From: Tateyamaria omphalii
GTDB taxonomy: Bacteria; Pseudomonadota; Alphaproteobacteria; Rhodobacterales; Rhodobacteraceae
Direction of reading: 5' to 3'
DNA: 64,000 nucleotides
NCBI RefSeq assembly: GCF_019802125.1
Contig: NZ_JAHVHT010000001.1
Coordinates: 1,488,001-1,552,000 of the forward strand
Below are positions 17,225-26,455 of this stretch, in pieces. The first letter of the stretch is position 1; each line of letters starts with the position of its first letter. Position numbers and translations under genes: made by a program. A model generated the notes under the pieces. It did not search any database and had not been told where the DNA came from. It was given only the letters and a program-made list of their open reading frames with translations.

Positions 17225-17503
17225 CTAGGCGTCCCTTGGACGGCTGCGCCAGCCGCCTCGGCGGCGCGGTTGACCAATCCGTTCAAGGCCGTCCCTGAGC
17301 GTTTGGGTCATCGGATGAAGCGGGTGTTCGGCTTCATAGCGCTGCAAAAGCGCGGCGATCCGTTCGGCAGGGACATGTGTGCCCGGCACGCTCAGCGCCC
17401 AGTCCAGAAAGATCGTCCGGCACTCGGGGCCGGTGATACCCTCAATGCGGTATGCCTCGAAAATCAGGCCCTTGGGGTCAAGTTCGTCACCCTTTTGCAT
17501 CAA
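17225..17503 (-). CDS. conserved hypothetical protein (92 residues)
   Basis: A small soluble protein without a recognised domain. It contains a compact helical stretch (DWALSVPGTHVPAERIAALLQRYEAEHPLHPMTQTLRDGLE) and a basic Arg/Gly-rich tail. The start overlaps the glnE stop by four bases (ATGA), so it is translated with GlnE; that coupling is the main support. A role in nitrogen control is possible but not shown by the sequence. Confidence 0.75.
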   Translation of the reverse strand: MMQKGDELDPKGLIFEAYRIEGITGPECRTIFLDWALSVPGTHVPAERIAALLQRYEAEHPLHPMTQTLRDGLERIGQPRRRGGWRSRPRDA

Positions 17504-20265
17504 TCCGCTTCCGTCCCGGACACCGCCGCAGCAATGATTTGCGCTGCACCCTCTGTGGCGCGTGTGAGTCTGTCTTCAGCCGCCTCTCGCCTGTCACAGC
17601 CTACGGCACGTAGCAGAACGCCTTGCCCTCCCAGCCCCAGATTGTCGAGATCGACCGCTTCGGTGCTGAGCAGACGGGACGCAATCTGCATGGCCCATAA
17701 TAGCGCGTGAGTGTCCAAGAGATGTTGCGCGTCAGCGTCGCTCAACACACCAGCGGCGACACAGGCCTGCAGCCCCTCACTCACGCCCGAGCGTGTCTCG
17801 CCTGTCAGCACGGCACCGGCTTGCGCTATCAATTCGATATCCTGCAAACGGCCCGGCCCGATCTTGGCATCCCAGATGGACGCCGGCTGTTTCGCCGCTG
17901 CAATCCGGCCGCGCATCTCGGCCAACTCCGCCATGACATGGGCGGTGTCCCGAGGCTGACGGATGATATCCTGCCGAAACTGCTCGATGTCGCGGGCCAC
18001 AACTTCAGGCCCCGCCACCACAGTCGCGCGCACCAGAGCAAGATGTTCCCAAAGCCAGGCATCTTCGCGCTGGTAGCGCTGGAATGAGGGCCAGCTCGTC
18101 GCGACCGGTCCCTGGTTGCCGGAAGGGCGCAGACGCATATCTGCCTCGTAGAGACGCCCCTGCGCCGTCTGCGTGGTGATCGCCGTGATCATGGCTTGCG
18201 TGAGCCGCGCATAGTAGCTGCGGGTGAGAAGCGGGCGCGGCCCGTCGGATTGCTCTGCATCCAGCGGGTCATAAACGACAATCAGGTCCAGATCGGATTG
18301 CGGCGTCAGATGCCCGGCCCCGAGACTGCCCATACCCAGGATCACGCCACCGCGCCCCGGCGGGGGGCCATGGCGCTTGGCAAACTGCGCCTGCACTTCC
18401 GGCCAGAGCGCGGCAATGCTGGCGCGCGCCAGGTCGCTATACTGCTTGCCCGCTTCGGTTGCCGACGTCAGTTGGCGCAAGTGATGCACGCCCACCCGGA
18501 AATGCCATTCCTTGGCCCAGGCACGGATGGCGTCCAGCTTCGCCTCGTAGTCCGGTTCGTTGGACAGGCGCGCAATGGCCATGTCGGTCAGAGCCGCCTG
18601 CCCCGGCCAGGCAGCGAAAAAGCTGCCACCTATGACCGCGTCCAGAACAGAGGCGTTGCGCGACAGGTAGTGCGCCAGCGCAGGTGACGTACCGACAATG
18701 TCCACCAGAAGATCGACAAGCTGCGGGTTTGCCTCGAACAATGAAAAAAGCTGCACACCTGCAGGCAGACCAGCCAGAAACCCATCAAAAGCGGCCAGCG
18801 CCTCTTGCGGTTTTGTCGCCGCTCCCAACCGTTCCAGCAGCATCGGTTCAATCCGGTCGAACAAGGCCGCACCGCGCGCACTGCGCAAGGCGGGATAGTT
18901 GCGCCACCGTGATTGCATGGCCGCATCAATCGCGACGGCCTGGGCTGATACCGGTGCCTCAGGCGCAAAGAAGCCCTCTGTCTCCGCATGGACCGCAGAC
19001 AGGCGCTCTCGCAATTCGGTTTCAAGGGCCGCGCGCTCGGCTCCCATCATCGCAGCCAGCCGCTCAAACCCCTCATCGCTGCCCGGCAGCTTGTGGGTTT
19101 GCGCGTCGCGCTGCATCTGCACGCGATGCTCGACCGTGCGTGCAAAACGGTAGTGGTCGATCAACATGTCGCGGGTGCCTGCCTCGACCCAGCCCTTGCT
19201 GGCGAGGCGTTGAAGGCCAGTGACGGTATCGCGGACACGCAGCTCCGCATCGCGCCCACCCGCGATCAACTGCCGGGTCTGGGTGAAGAACTCGATTTCC
19301 CGGATGCCCCCGCGCCCGAGCTTCATGTCGTGGCCGGGCAAGGTGATCGGCCCGCCAGTCCCCTTGTGCGCCCGGATGGCAAGGCGCATGTCATGGGCGT
19401 CCTGCACGGCGGCAAAGTCGAGATGACGTCGCCAGACAAACGGGCGCAGCTCCCTCAGAAACGCGTCGCCTGCAGCAATGTCGCCCGCACAAGGGCGTGC
19501 CTTGATGTATGCAGCGCGCTCCCAGGTCCTCCCAACACTCTCGTAGTAGCGTTCTGCCGCGCCCGAAGACAGCACAACCGGGTTCACGGACGGATCCGGT
19601 CTGAGCCGCAGGTCGGTGCGAAAGACGTAACCGTCCGGAGTCAGATCACTCAGGATCTTGCACATATCCTGAACCGCGCGCACACACGCTTTGCGCACCG
19701 CTGCATAGTCCGATGGGTCGTGGCGCGTCTCGTCGAACAGGCAAATCAGATCGATGTCAGACGAGTAGTTCAATTCAAAGGCGCCCATCTTGCCCATGGC
19801 AAGCACGAACAGGCCCACATCCGTATCCGGCAGCTTGCCACGCCGCACCTGCTCGGACAAAGCAGCCTCCAGCGCAACATTGCACGCCATATCAGCCAGT
19901 TTCGTAAGGGCATGTGTTACAGTTTCGAGAGACCAGGCGCCGGCAAGGTCCGCCAAACCTGCCAAAAGAGCCACACGTCGTTTGGCATGTCGCAATGCAG
20001 GTTTGAGCGTGGCCAGATCTGGCGGTGGCGGTCGCAGCGCATCCGAAAGTGCGCCGTCCAGATCGGTCAACGCATCGGGCAGCCATGCCGCGTCCTTTTC
20101 GATCAAACCCGCCAGATATGGGCTGCACCCGGCTACGCCGGCGATCAGATCTCGCAACTCGCCATCCAGCGTGGGAAGGGCGGCAACAACCGAAGCCCCT
20201 CTGTCTCTGTCGAAGGGACGCGGCATTCGCGTTATGTGGTCGGCCAAGCGCATGGTCGGTACCAT
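17500..20265 (-). CDS. glnE: bifunctional glutamine synthetase adenylyltransferase/adenylyl-removing enzyme
   Basis: GlnE attaches and removes AMP on glutamine synthetase under control of PII and glutamine. The 921-residue product has both nucleotidyltransferase domains: the N-terminal removing domain with SSDIDLICLFD at about residue 172, and the C-terminal adenylylating domain with QSDLDLIVVYD at about residue 658, each followed by helical GlnE regions. The length is normal for the family. ATG 20265 is preferred because GGGAG lies upstream; an in-frame ATG at 20307 would add 14 residues but has no ribosome site. It is divergent from the YbaK-type gene with about 65 bases between starts. Confidence 0.95.
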   Translation of the reverse strand: MVPTMRLADHITRMPRPFDRDRGASVVAALPTLDGELRDLIAGVAGCSPYLAGLIEKDAAWLPDALTDLDGALSDALRPPPPDLATLKPALRHAKRRVALLAGLADLAGAWSLETVTHALTKLADMACNVALEAALSEQVRRGKLPDTDVGLFVLAMGKMGAFELNYSSDIDLICLFDETRHDPSDYAAVRKACVRAVQDMCKILSDLTPDGYVFRTDLRLRPDPSVNPVVLSSGAAERYYESVGRTWERAAYIKARPCAGDIAAGDAFLRELRPFVWRRHLDFAAVQDAHDMRLAIRAHKGTGGPITLPGHDMKLGRGGIREIEFFTQTRQLIAGGRDAELRVRDTVTGLQRLASKGWVEAGTRDMLIDHYRFARTVEHRVQMQRDAQTHKLPGSDEGFERLAAMMGAERAALETELRERLSAVHAETEGFFAPEAPVSAQAVAIDAAMQSRWRNYPALRSARGAALFDRIEPMLLERLGAATKPQEALAAFDGFLAGLPAGVQLFSLFEANPQLVDLLVDIVGTSPALAHYLSRNASVLDAVIGGSFFAAWPGQAALTDMAIARLSNEPDYEAKLDAIRAWAKEWHFRVGVHHLRQLTSATEAGKQYSDLARASIAALWPEVQAQFAKRHGPPPGRGGVILGMGSLGAGHLTPQSDLDLIVVYDPLDAEQSDGPRPLLTRSYYARLTQAMITAITTQTAQGRLYEADMRLRPSGNQGPVATSWPSFQRYQREDAWLWEHLALVRATVVAGPEVVARDIEQFRQDIIRQPRDTAHVMAELAEMRGRIAAAKQPASIWDAKIGPGRLQDIELIAQAGAVLTGETRSGVSEGLQACVAAGVLSDADAQHLLDTHALLWAMQIASRLLSTEAVDLDNLGLGGQGVLLRAVGCDRREAAEDRLTRATEGAAQIIAAAVSGTEAD

Positions 20266-20330
20266 CAAAGGCTCCCACGGGCGCGTCAATGCCTCTTGCG
20301 TCCGCATTCGCTGCGGGACAGGTTCCCTGC

Positions 20331-20798
20331 ATGAGCAAAAGCCTGAAACGTGTACGCGCAGCCCTGGATGCCGCTGGGATTGATACCGAAATCATGGAAA
20401 CGCCCCTCGCCCGCACGGCGGCGGATGCGGCATCCGCCATCGGCTGCGACATTGACCAGATCGCCAAGTCGATCATTTTCCGCGGTGAACACAGCGGCGC
20501 GGCCATCCTTTTCATCACAGCAGGCGGCAACACTGTCGACGCAAGCAAGGCAACAGCGGTTGCGGGCGAGGATCTTGGAAAGGCAGACGCAGCCCTGATC
20601 CGCGCGCAAACCGGGTTCGCCATTGGCGGCGTCGCACCGATTGGACACATCAATCCGATCCGTGCTTTTTTCGACCCCAGATTGACTCAATTTGGCATGG
20701 TTTGGGCAGCGGCAGGCACACCACATCACGTTTTTCGGTCGCAGCCCGATGACTTGCGTAGACTTTCCTGTGCGCAAGCATCTGATTTCACAACCTAA
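20331..20798 (+). CDS. YbaK/EbsC family aminoacyl-tRNA deacylase-like protein
   Basis: A 155-residue single-domain protein of the YbaK/ProX fold, which clears mis-charged aminoacyl-tRNA (such as Cys-tRNA-Pro or Ala-tRNA-Pro). Visible family marks are DQIAKSIIFRG with the conserved lysine at about residue 45, FITAGGNTVD, and the GxxPxGH motif as GGVAPIGH. It stands alone and not fused to ProRS. Which tRNA it edits cannot be told. The start ATG 20331 gives the normal family N-terminus (SKSLKRVRAALDAAGI). Confidence 0.88.
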   Translation: MSKSLKRVRAALDAAGIDTEIMETPLARTAADAASAIGCDIDQIAKSIIFRGEHSGAAILFITAGGNTVDASKATAVAGEDLGKADAALIRAQTGFAIGGVAPIGHINPIRAFFDPRLTQFGMVWAAAGTPHHVFRSQPDDLRRLSCAQASDFTT

Positions 20799-20866
20799 AA
20801 TCACCTCATGTAAAAAACATTCACATCAGCCCTTGCAACGTGGCGCAACAACTCCAATCTTATTTG

Positions 20867-20885
20867 ATGTGAAACGGCTTCACAT
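20867..20885. promoter_or_regulatory. palindromic operator-like site upstream of the DUF2852 gene
   Basis: ATGTGAA and TTCACAT form a perfect 7-base inverted repeat with a 5-base spacer, 54 bases before the DUF2852 start. Further TTCACA half-sites occur at about 20787 and 20819. The spacing within the site (TGTGA-N7-TCACA) is one base longer than a CRP site, so the binding protein is unknown. Confidence 0.45.
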
Positions 20886-20938
20886 ACAGTCACACACATC
20901 ACCGGGGCGCCGACCCCGCCTTTGTGAAAGGTTTGAAA

Positions 20939-21346
20939 ATGACGTCCATGTCCACCACTGCCCCCGCCCAACACAGCGCTGGCGGCTGGTTTTCCAAGAC
21001 CGAACGCTGGCTTGACGAACGCGGCAAGGGTGCCTGGATCGCGGCCGTGGTCCTCGGTTTCATCTTTTTCTGGCCCGTCGGCCTCGCCCTGCTGGCCTAC
21101 ATGATCTGGAGCAAACGCATGTTCTCGAAATCCTGCACCCCGCGCCGCATGGGCGGTGCAATGACCACGATGCGCTCGACCGGCAACTCGGCGTTCGACG
21201 CCTACAAGGCCGACACGCTGCGCCGGTTGGAAGAGGAACAGCACAACTTTGAGGCTTTCCTCGAGCGACTGCGCGAAGCCAAGGACAAGGCAGAGTTCGA
21301 CCAGTTCATGGACGAGCGTGCCAAGGCAGCCAAGTCCGAGGAATAA
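20939..21346 (+). CDS. DUF2852 family membrane protein
   Basis: A 135-residue protein with one or two hydrophobic segments (AWIAAVVLGFIFFWPVGLALLAYMIW, about residues 33-58), a basic stretch, and a C-terminal coiled coil (TLRRLEEEQHNFEAFLERLREAKDKAEFDQFMDE). This layout and the FFWPVGLALL motif match what I know as DUF2852 in alphaproteobacteria. Function unknown. ATG 20939 is chosen over an in-frame GTG at 20924 because of AAAGG upstream. A palindromic site lies in its promoter region and a terminator-like hairpin follows. Confidence 0.85.
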   Translation: MTSMSTTAPAQHSAGGWFSKTERWLDERGKGAWIAAVVLGFIFFWPVGLALLAYMIWSKRMFSKSCTPRRMGGAMTTMRSTGNSAFDAYKADTLRRLEEEQHNFEAFLERLREAKDKAEFDQFMDERAKAAKSEE

Positions 21347-21363
21347 GCAAACCTCTGTACGTC

Positions 21364-21386
21364 GGCCCCGGAAACAGTCCGGGGCC
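21364..21386 (+). terminator. terminator-like hairpin after the DUF2852 gene
   Basis: GGCCCCGGA pairs with TCCGGGGCC around a 5-base loop, 17 bases after the stop. The sequence that follows is AAATCC rather than a T run, so termination strength is uncertain. Confidence 0.55.
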
Positions 21387-21412
21387 AAATCCATGCCCGC
21401 ACGGAGCCTCCC

Positions 21413-21847
21413 ATGCACCTCGCCGATCCGATCACGCAGCCGCAGTTCTACCGCGATGTCGCAAGCAAGCGGCTCATGGCGTGGATCATCGACACGATCA
21501 TCATCGCCCTGTTCAGCTTGCTGATCGTTCCGTTCACCGCCTTTCTGGCGCTGTTTGTCTTCATGGGGCTCTACGCGGTCGTCAGCTTCATGTACCGCAC
21601 CATCACGCTGGCGACAGGGTCTGCGACATGGGGCATGCGCCTGATGGCGATCGAGCTGCGCGATGCCGCCGGCGCCCGTTTCGATCTGGGGCAGGCCTTT
21701 CTGCACACTTTGGGCTACACGGTGAGCTGGGCGGTAGCACCCTTGCAGCTGATCTCCATCGTTCTGATGGCGACATCGAACCGTGGCCAGGGTTTGACCG
21801 ACATCGTGATGGGCAGCGCGGCCCTGAATCGCCGCGCCCGCGCCTGA
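21413..21847 (+). CDS. RDD family membrane protein
   Basis: A 144-residue inner-membrane protein with the RDD signature: an arginine/lysine and two aspartates at the start ([18 protein letters not shown]), then a second membrane segment, the [17 protein letters not shown] segment, and a third hydrophobic stretch ending in [12 protein letters not shown]. Some RDD proteins act in ion exchange or in membrane-protein assembly; the role here is unknown. It begins 66 bases after the DUF2852 gene, separated by a hairpin. Confidence 0.88.
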   Translation: MHLADPITQPQFYRDVASKRLMAWIIDTIIIALFSLLIVPFTAFLALFVFMGLYAVVSFMYRTITLATGSATWGMRLMAIELRDAAGARFDLGQAFLHTLGYTVSWAVAPLQLISIVLMATSNRGQGLTDIVMGSAALNRRARA

Positions 21848-21914
21848 GGTCACGTTACACACTTGTCAGCACAATTGGCGCTGGTATCATCTGCCCGACA
21901 CTCATTGGATACAG

Positions 21915-22739
21915 ATGCGCCACACGCTTCCCCTTGCCCCGCAGTTTTACGTGACTGCGCCACAGCCCTGCCCGTATCTCGACGGGCGGATGGAGCGGAA
22001 GTTGTTTACGGCGCTGCAGGGTGAAAACGCCGAGAAACTGAATGACAGTCTGAGCCAACAGGGCTTCCGCCGCTCGCAGAACGTGCTCTACCGCCCCTCC
22101 TGCGCGGATTGCTCGGCCTGCCTGTCGGCGCGGATTGATGTGTCGGCCTTCAAGCCGTCCAAGAGCCAGAAAAGAACAAGCAAACGGAACGCGAATCTGG
22201 AGCGCCGCGCGACCTCGCCCTGGGCGACAGAGGATCAATACGCCCTGTTCCGGGAATATCTCGACAGCCGCCACGCCGATGGCGGGATGGCGGATATGGA
22301 TGTCTTTGAATTCGCCGCGATGATCGAGGAGACCCCGATCCGCAGCCGGGTGATTGAGTATCTGGACAAGACATCGGGCGACCTGATCGGGGTCAGCCTG
22401 ACGGACGTTCTGAGTGACGGGCTGAGCATGGTATACAGCTTTTATGCGCCCGACATGCAGCGGCACTCGCTGGGCACCTACATGATCCTCGATCACGTGA
22501 AAATCGCGCAGGAAGCCAACCTGCCCTATGTCTACCTTGGCTATTGGGTGCCGGGCAGTCAGAAGATGGGGTACAAGTCCAAGTTTTCGGGCCTTGAGGT
22601 TTACCTCGGCGGGCGCTGGCAGAAGATGCGGGATCCTGAGAATTTCAGCCCCGATACGCACCCCTTGTCGACCGATCCGATTGCGGAACAGGTGGCAAAT
22701 ATTTCCCTTCCGGACACGCGGCCGACCCATAAGCCTTGA
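21915..22739 (+). CDS. bpt: aspartate/glutamate leucyl-tRNA-protein transferase Bpt
   Basis: Transfers leucine from Leu-tRNA to proteins that begin with Asp or Glu, marking them for ClpAP degradation (N-degron pathway). The 274-residue protein has the arginyl-transferase N-terminal cysteine cluster ([17 protein letters not shown], about residues 57-73) and the GNAT-like C-terminal domain with [22 protein letters not shown]. The length and both domains match bacterial Bpt rather than eukaryotic-type Ate1. It is followed by a non-coding stretch rich in palindromes. Confidence 0.95.
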   Translation: MRHTLPLAPQFYVTAPQPCPYLDGRMERKLFTALQGENAEKLNDSLSQQGFRRSQNVLYRPSCADCSACLSARIDVSAFKPSKSQKRTSKRNANLERRATSPWATEDQYALFREYLDSRHADGGMADMDVFEFAAMIEETPIRSRVIEYLDKTSGDLIGVSLTDVLSDGLSMVYSFYAPDMQRHSLGTYMILDHVKIAQEANLPYVYLGYWVPGSQKMGYKSKFSGLEVYLGGRWQKMRDPENFSPDTHPLSTDPIAEQVANISLPDTRPTHKP

Positions 22740-22864
22740 GAAGGGCGTCCCATGCTGGGACAGCGGCGCGTACATGCAAAATCAAAGGCTTGCAGGGGCG
22801 GGTTTACCGTTTGTTAGGGATTGCAATGTCTACCGCTGCGCCTGTGGCTCCGGGGGCTCCGCCC

Positions 22865-22913
22865 ATTCGCAAGCGAAACGCTCCCCCGGAGCGTTTCCGG
22901 GAAGCTTGCGAAT
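22865..22913. repeat. compound palindrome (REP-like element)
   Basis: Two nested inverted repeats: the inner GAAACGCTCC/GGAGCGTTTC (22875-22884 with 22888-22897, loop CCC) and the outer ATTCGCAAGC/GCTTGCGAAT (22865-22874 with 22904-22913). Together they can fold into a stem of about 20 base pairs. The inner repeat resembles the palindrome at 52883-52905 (core AAACGCTC..GAGCGTTT), pointing to a dispersed family. Confidence 0.65.
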
Positions 22914-22982
22914 TCCCTGTTTCGAAAAAATCCTGGGGGAGCCGCCATGGGCGGCGGGGGCAAAGCCCCCTCATAATGAAGC

Positions 22983-23006
22983 AAGGGCGGCCCTTGGGCC
23001 GCCCTT
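22983..23006 (-). terminator. terminator hairpin at the end of the TRAP operon
   Basis: AAGGGCGGCCC and GGGCCGCCCTT form an 11-base perfect stem ten bases past the dctM stop, with T-rich sequence on the plus-strand side (TTTCCTTT). It lies between convergent ends (bpt and dctM) and may serve both directions. Confidence 0.7.
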
Positions 23007-23015
23007 TCCTTTGGA

Positions 23016-25370
23016 TCAGTTCGGGATCAGATCCGGGATGAAGGTCACGATGCTCGGGAAGGTCCACAAGAGCGCGAGCCCCGCCACCTGGATCAGCACG
23101 AAGGGGATGATCCCGCGATAGATGTGGCCCGTCGTCACCTCCTTCGGCGCGACCCCCCTGAGATAGAAGAGCGCAAATCCGAAGGGCGGCGTCAGGAAGG
23201 ACGTCTGCAGGTTCACCGCGATCATGATCGTCACCCATTTCGGATCGAACGTGCCGCCATAGATCACCGGTCCGACGATCGGGATCACGATGTAGATGAT
23301 CTCGAGGAAGTCGAGAACGAAGCCCAGCACGAACAGCACCAGCATCACGATCAGGAAGACCGTGAACTCGTTGTCGAAGCTCTTGAGGAACTGCTGGATG
23401 TAATGCTCACCCCCGAAGGAGATCACCACCAGGTTCAAAAGCTGCGAACCGATCAGGATGGTAAAGACCATCGACGTGACCTTGGCCGTCTCGCGCACCA
23501 CCGGGCTCAGAACGCCGGATGTATAGAGGATCCAGCACGAGAACAGCAGACCGAACAGTGCGTAGAGATAGGCGGCGTAGGCGACGAAGAAGGCAAACCA
23601 GCTTTGCGCCGACACACCGGCCTGGTTGATCCGCAGGTCAAAGTTCACGCCCACCAGGATACAGACCACGATGGCCAGCGTGGACCAGATGATCACCTTG
23701 GGGCTGCGGTCCATGTCGGTCAGCTTGCGATAGGCCGCGAGCATGATCGCCCCACCCGCCCCAAGCGCCGCAGCAGGCGTCGGGTTGGTGATGCCGCCCA
23801 GGATCGAGCCCAACACGGCCACGATCAGGACCAGCGGCGGGAAGACCACGCGCACCAGTTCGTTCTTGGCACAGCGTTTCACGCCCTCGACCACGCCATA
23901 CATGATCAGCGCAAAGGGGATCGCCATGACGAAGACATAGTAGCCCGCGCTGTTGAGCGGCCCGAGCAGGATGATGTCCGCAAGCAGCGCCAGCACGACC
24001 CCGATACCGCCAATAAGCAGCGGCTGGTTTTCGCGGCTGGGCGCGATGCCCTTGGCCGTGGTCAGGATCAGGCCGAGCATCACGAGCAGGATGGCCGTGC
24101 CGGTGCCGATGGGCGCCGCGTTCGCGACCTTGGCGTCGACGGCTGCGGCCACTTCTTCCTCGGTCAAACGCTGGGATTGCTGAATGCCACCGGCGGCGTC
24201 GATCTCTTCCTGTTGGGCGACGGCGTCGTCCCACGCCTCTTGCCCGTGCAGTTCGATCATCGACGCCTTGCACTCTTCGCCGACATTGGTGCGCAGGCTC
24301 GCCGCCTGACCGATGTCGGAGAAGTTGGACACGACCGTGGACTGGCTGCCCACGATGTTCAGGTTGCCCAGAAGGATGGTGCCCACGATGATCAGGACAG
24401 GTGCGCCCAGGAACCATGTGAAGGCTTCGTTGCGCGTGATCGGTTCGGCATTGGTGGCGCCCATTTCGACCGCCGGTGCTTTCTCAGGGTTCAGAAGCGC
24501 GTAGCCGAAGGCGTAGAGCGCATAAAGCAGTGCCAGCATGATCCCCGGCAGCAGCGCTGCCTGGAACAGCGTGCCGACAGATACCACCGCAGGCTCACCC
24601 AGATAGGTCAGCGCGTCGGTACAGCCCGCCACTTGTGCGCGGTTTTCCTGTGCCGCCGAATAAAGGTCACCGGCCAGCGTGCCCAAGAGAACAATCACGA
24701 TGGAGGGCGGAATGATCTGCCCCAGCGTGCCGGAGGCCGCGATGACGCCCGTTGCAATCTCTGGCGAGTAGTTGTTGCGCAGCATGGTGGGCAGCGCGAG
24801 CAGACCCATGGTCACCACGGTCGCGCCCACGATACCTGTCGACGCCGCAAGGAACGCGCCCACAACCACAATCGACACCGCCAGACCGCCAGGCAGCGGG
24901 CCAAAGACGCGCGCCATGGTGGTCAACAGGTCGTTTGCGATCTTGGACCGCTCCAGCGTGATGCCCATCAGGACGAACATCAGCACCGCCAGAAGTGTTT
25001 CGATGGACTGGCCCGCAAGGACCCGTTCGTTCATCCGGTTGACGACAAAGGACACGTTGCGGTCCAGCGCCACTTCCCAGCCGCTGGGGAAGACCGGCTC
25101 GCCGATCCGCGGCAGCTCCGGGTATCGGAAGACACTGATCGTGTCGGGTTTGACCCCCGAATTGACCAGGTCGCGATAGGCTTGCGTGCTTTCGTCAATC
25201 GCCTGGTGGATCAGCAGCCCTGCACTGTCGAGGGCCGCGATGATCCCGAAGGAGATGACCCCTGCCCCCGCGATGGCGAAGGCCACCGGAAAGCCGGAAA
25301 GAATGCCGCCGAAGAGGCAGATAAAGACGATGATCAGGCCGATCTCTACGCCATCAAGTCCAAACAACAT
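23016..25370 (-). CDS. TRAP transporter large permease DctM, enlarged
   Basis: Sodium-driven TRAP transporter large membrane subunit. Normal DctM proteins have about 430 residues and 11-12 helices; this one has 784. The normal core is recognisable at the N-terminus (VFICLFGGILSGFPVAFAIAGAGVISFG), in GAFLAASTGIVGATVVTMGLLALPTM and GTLGQIIPPSIVIVLLG, and at the C-terminus (DFLEIIYIVIPIVGPVI). Extra material includes a loop at about 50-110, a loop with a cysteine at about 225-245, and a central insertion of some 250 residues (about 300-560) made of an acidic, Gln-rich soluble stretch with a cysteine and several added hydrophobic segments. It follows dctQ by 66 bases and acts with the TakP-like receptor. 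Confidence 0.9.
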   Translation of the reverse strand: MLFGLDGVEIGLIIVFICLFGGILSGFPVAFAIAGAGVISFGIIAALDSAGLLIHQAIDESTQAYRDLVNSGVKPDTISVFRYPELPRIGEPVFPSGWEVALDRNVSFVVNRMNERVLAGQSIETLLAVLMFVLMGITLERSKIANDLLTTMARVFGPLPGGLAVSIVVVGAFLAASTGIVGATVVTMGLLALPTMLRNNYSPEIATGVIAASGTLGQIIPPSIVIVLLGTLAGDLYSAAQENRAQVAGCTDALTYLGEPAVVSVGTLFQAALLPGIMLALLYALYAFGYALLNPEKAPAVEMGATNAEPITRNEAFTWFLGAPVLIIVGTILLGNLNIVGSQSTVVSNFSDIGQAASLRTNVGEECKASMIELHGQEAWDDAVAQQEEIDAAGGIQQSQRLTEEEVAAAVDAKVANAAPIGTGTAILLVMLGLILTTAKGIAPSRENQPLLIGGIGVVLALLADIILLGPLNSAGYYVFVMAIPFALIMYGVVEGVKRCAKNELVRVVFPPLVLIVAVLGSILGGITNPTPAAALGAGGAIMLAAYRKLTDMDRSPKVIIWSTLAIVVCILVGVNFDLRINQAGVSAQSWFAFFVAYAAYLYALFGLLFSCWILYTSGVLSPVVRETAKVTSMVFTILIGSQLLNLVVISFGGEHYIQQFLKSFDNEFTVFLIVMLVLFVLGFVLDFLEIIYIVIPIVGPVIYGGTFDPKWVTIMIAVNLQTSFLTPPFGFALFYLRGVAPKEVTTGHIYRGIIPFVLIQVAGLALLWTFPSIVTFIPDLIPN

Positions 25371-25436
25371 GGGTCAGCCCTTACTTTTGTTCTTGTGTGC
25401 GCGTGTGGCGCAATTTGGGTGTGTGAGCGGCAATCA

Positions 25437-26393
25437 TCAGTGCGTCCCCTCGTAGGCTTCCTCGCCCTCGCCCAGCGTGTCGCGGTCGAGGTATTTGCCT
25501 GCGCTTTCCTCGCCTTCCTTCCATTCGAGGTAGGAGCGGTAGAAGAACGCGATGGCGTGCAGGAAGACGAGACCGGCAAAGGCCACCAGCAGGATCTTGA
25601 ACAGGAAGTAGCCGTTGAAGCCGTTGGGGCTGAACCCGATGGTCTCAACATTCCAGCGGACTGCGCGGGCGGACCGTTCGGCCCGTTCGAGGTCCCAGCT
25701 TGCCGCCGGTTTCGGGGTGACGAGGTGCCGCCACAGGAAGTACCAGCCGTACATCCAGATCAGTGTCGCCGAGGGCGCCATGAACAGGATGCAGCCGCAC
25801 ATGTCGATGATCCGCTTGGTGCGGTGTTTGACCGCCGAGTAGACGAGGTCGACCCGGACGTGTCCGCCCTGCACAAAGGTGTAGGTGACACACATGCACA
25901 CGACGAGCGCGTTGTAGAGCTTGAGCTCTTCCGCGAACCACGAGATGTCGAATTGCAGCGGGATGCCGAAGCCGATGGAGATGTCGGGCCGGGTGAAGAT
26001 CCGTTGCATGAAGACGATGATGATCTGCTGGATCACCATGAGGAGCCCGGCCCAGGCAAAGAAGCGGCCCGAGGTGTTGGCGATCCCCTCCATCACCCGT
26101 ACGCAGCCCCACATGAATTCGTTGCGCCAGAGCCCGATGGCTGTGACCACCAGGACGACCGCGAGGATGGCGAAGAAGAACTCGACCGAGCCGCCGTAGT
26201 AGACGAATTTCATCAGCGACAGCTTGTCTTCGTCGGTGTTGGCCCAGGTGACCCAGTCCAGCCACGACCCCGGGTGGGTGATCGCGTAGGCGATGTTGTA
26301 GAAGGCCATCGCGAGGCTCTGAAAGAACCACAGAACGCCGTCTATGATCGCTGCAAAGGTGCCCGCGGCTTCCGCCCCGTTCTCGTTTTCCAT
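25437..26393 (-). CDS. TRAP transporter small permease DctQ, enlarged
   Basis: The small four-helix membrane subunit of the same TRAP transporter, but with 318 residues instead of the usual 160-190. About 100 residues with two extra hydrophobic segments precede the normal DctQ part (which begins near LKLYNALVVCMCVTYTFVQGGHVRVDLVY), and a charged tail rich in Glu and Gly ends the protein. The GGHVRVDLVY motif is the family mark. ATG 26393 has AGGGGG upstream. It lies between dctP and dctM, separated from dctP by a strong hairpin. Confidence 0.88.
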   Translation of the reverse strand: MENENGAEAAGTFAAIIDGVLWFFQSLAMAFYNIAYAITHPGSWLDWVTWANTDEDKLSLMKFVYYGGSVEFFFAILAVVLVVTAIGLWRNEFMWGCVRVMEGIANTSGRFFAWAGLLMVIQQIIIVFMQRIFTRPDISIGFGIPLQFDISWFAEELKLYNALVVCMCVTYTFVQGGHVRVDLVYSAVKHRTKRIIDMCGCILFMAPSATLIWMYGWYFLWRHLVTPKPAASWDLERAERSARAVRWNVETIGFSPNGFNGYFLFKILLVAFAGLVFLHAIAFFYRSYLEWKEGEESAGKYLDRDTLGEGEEAYEGTH

Positions 26394-26455
26394 GGATGTG
26401 CCCCCTGCGATGCGGTCCTGTCATGGCCCGCGGATCGCCTCAGTTCCTCACGTGG

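Noticed and set aside
20867..20885. CRP binding site
   Set aside because: The half-sites TGTGA and TCACA are seven bases apart instead of six, so it is listed only as an unknown palindrome.
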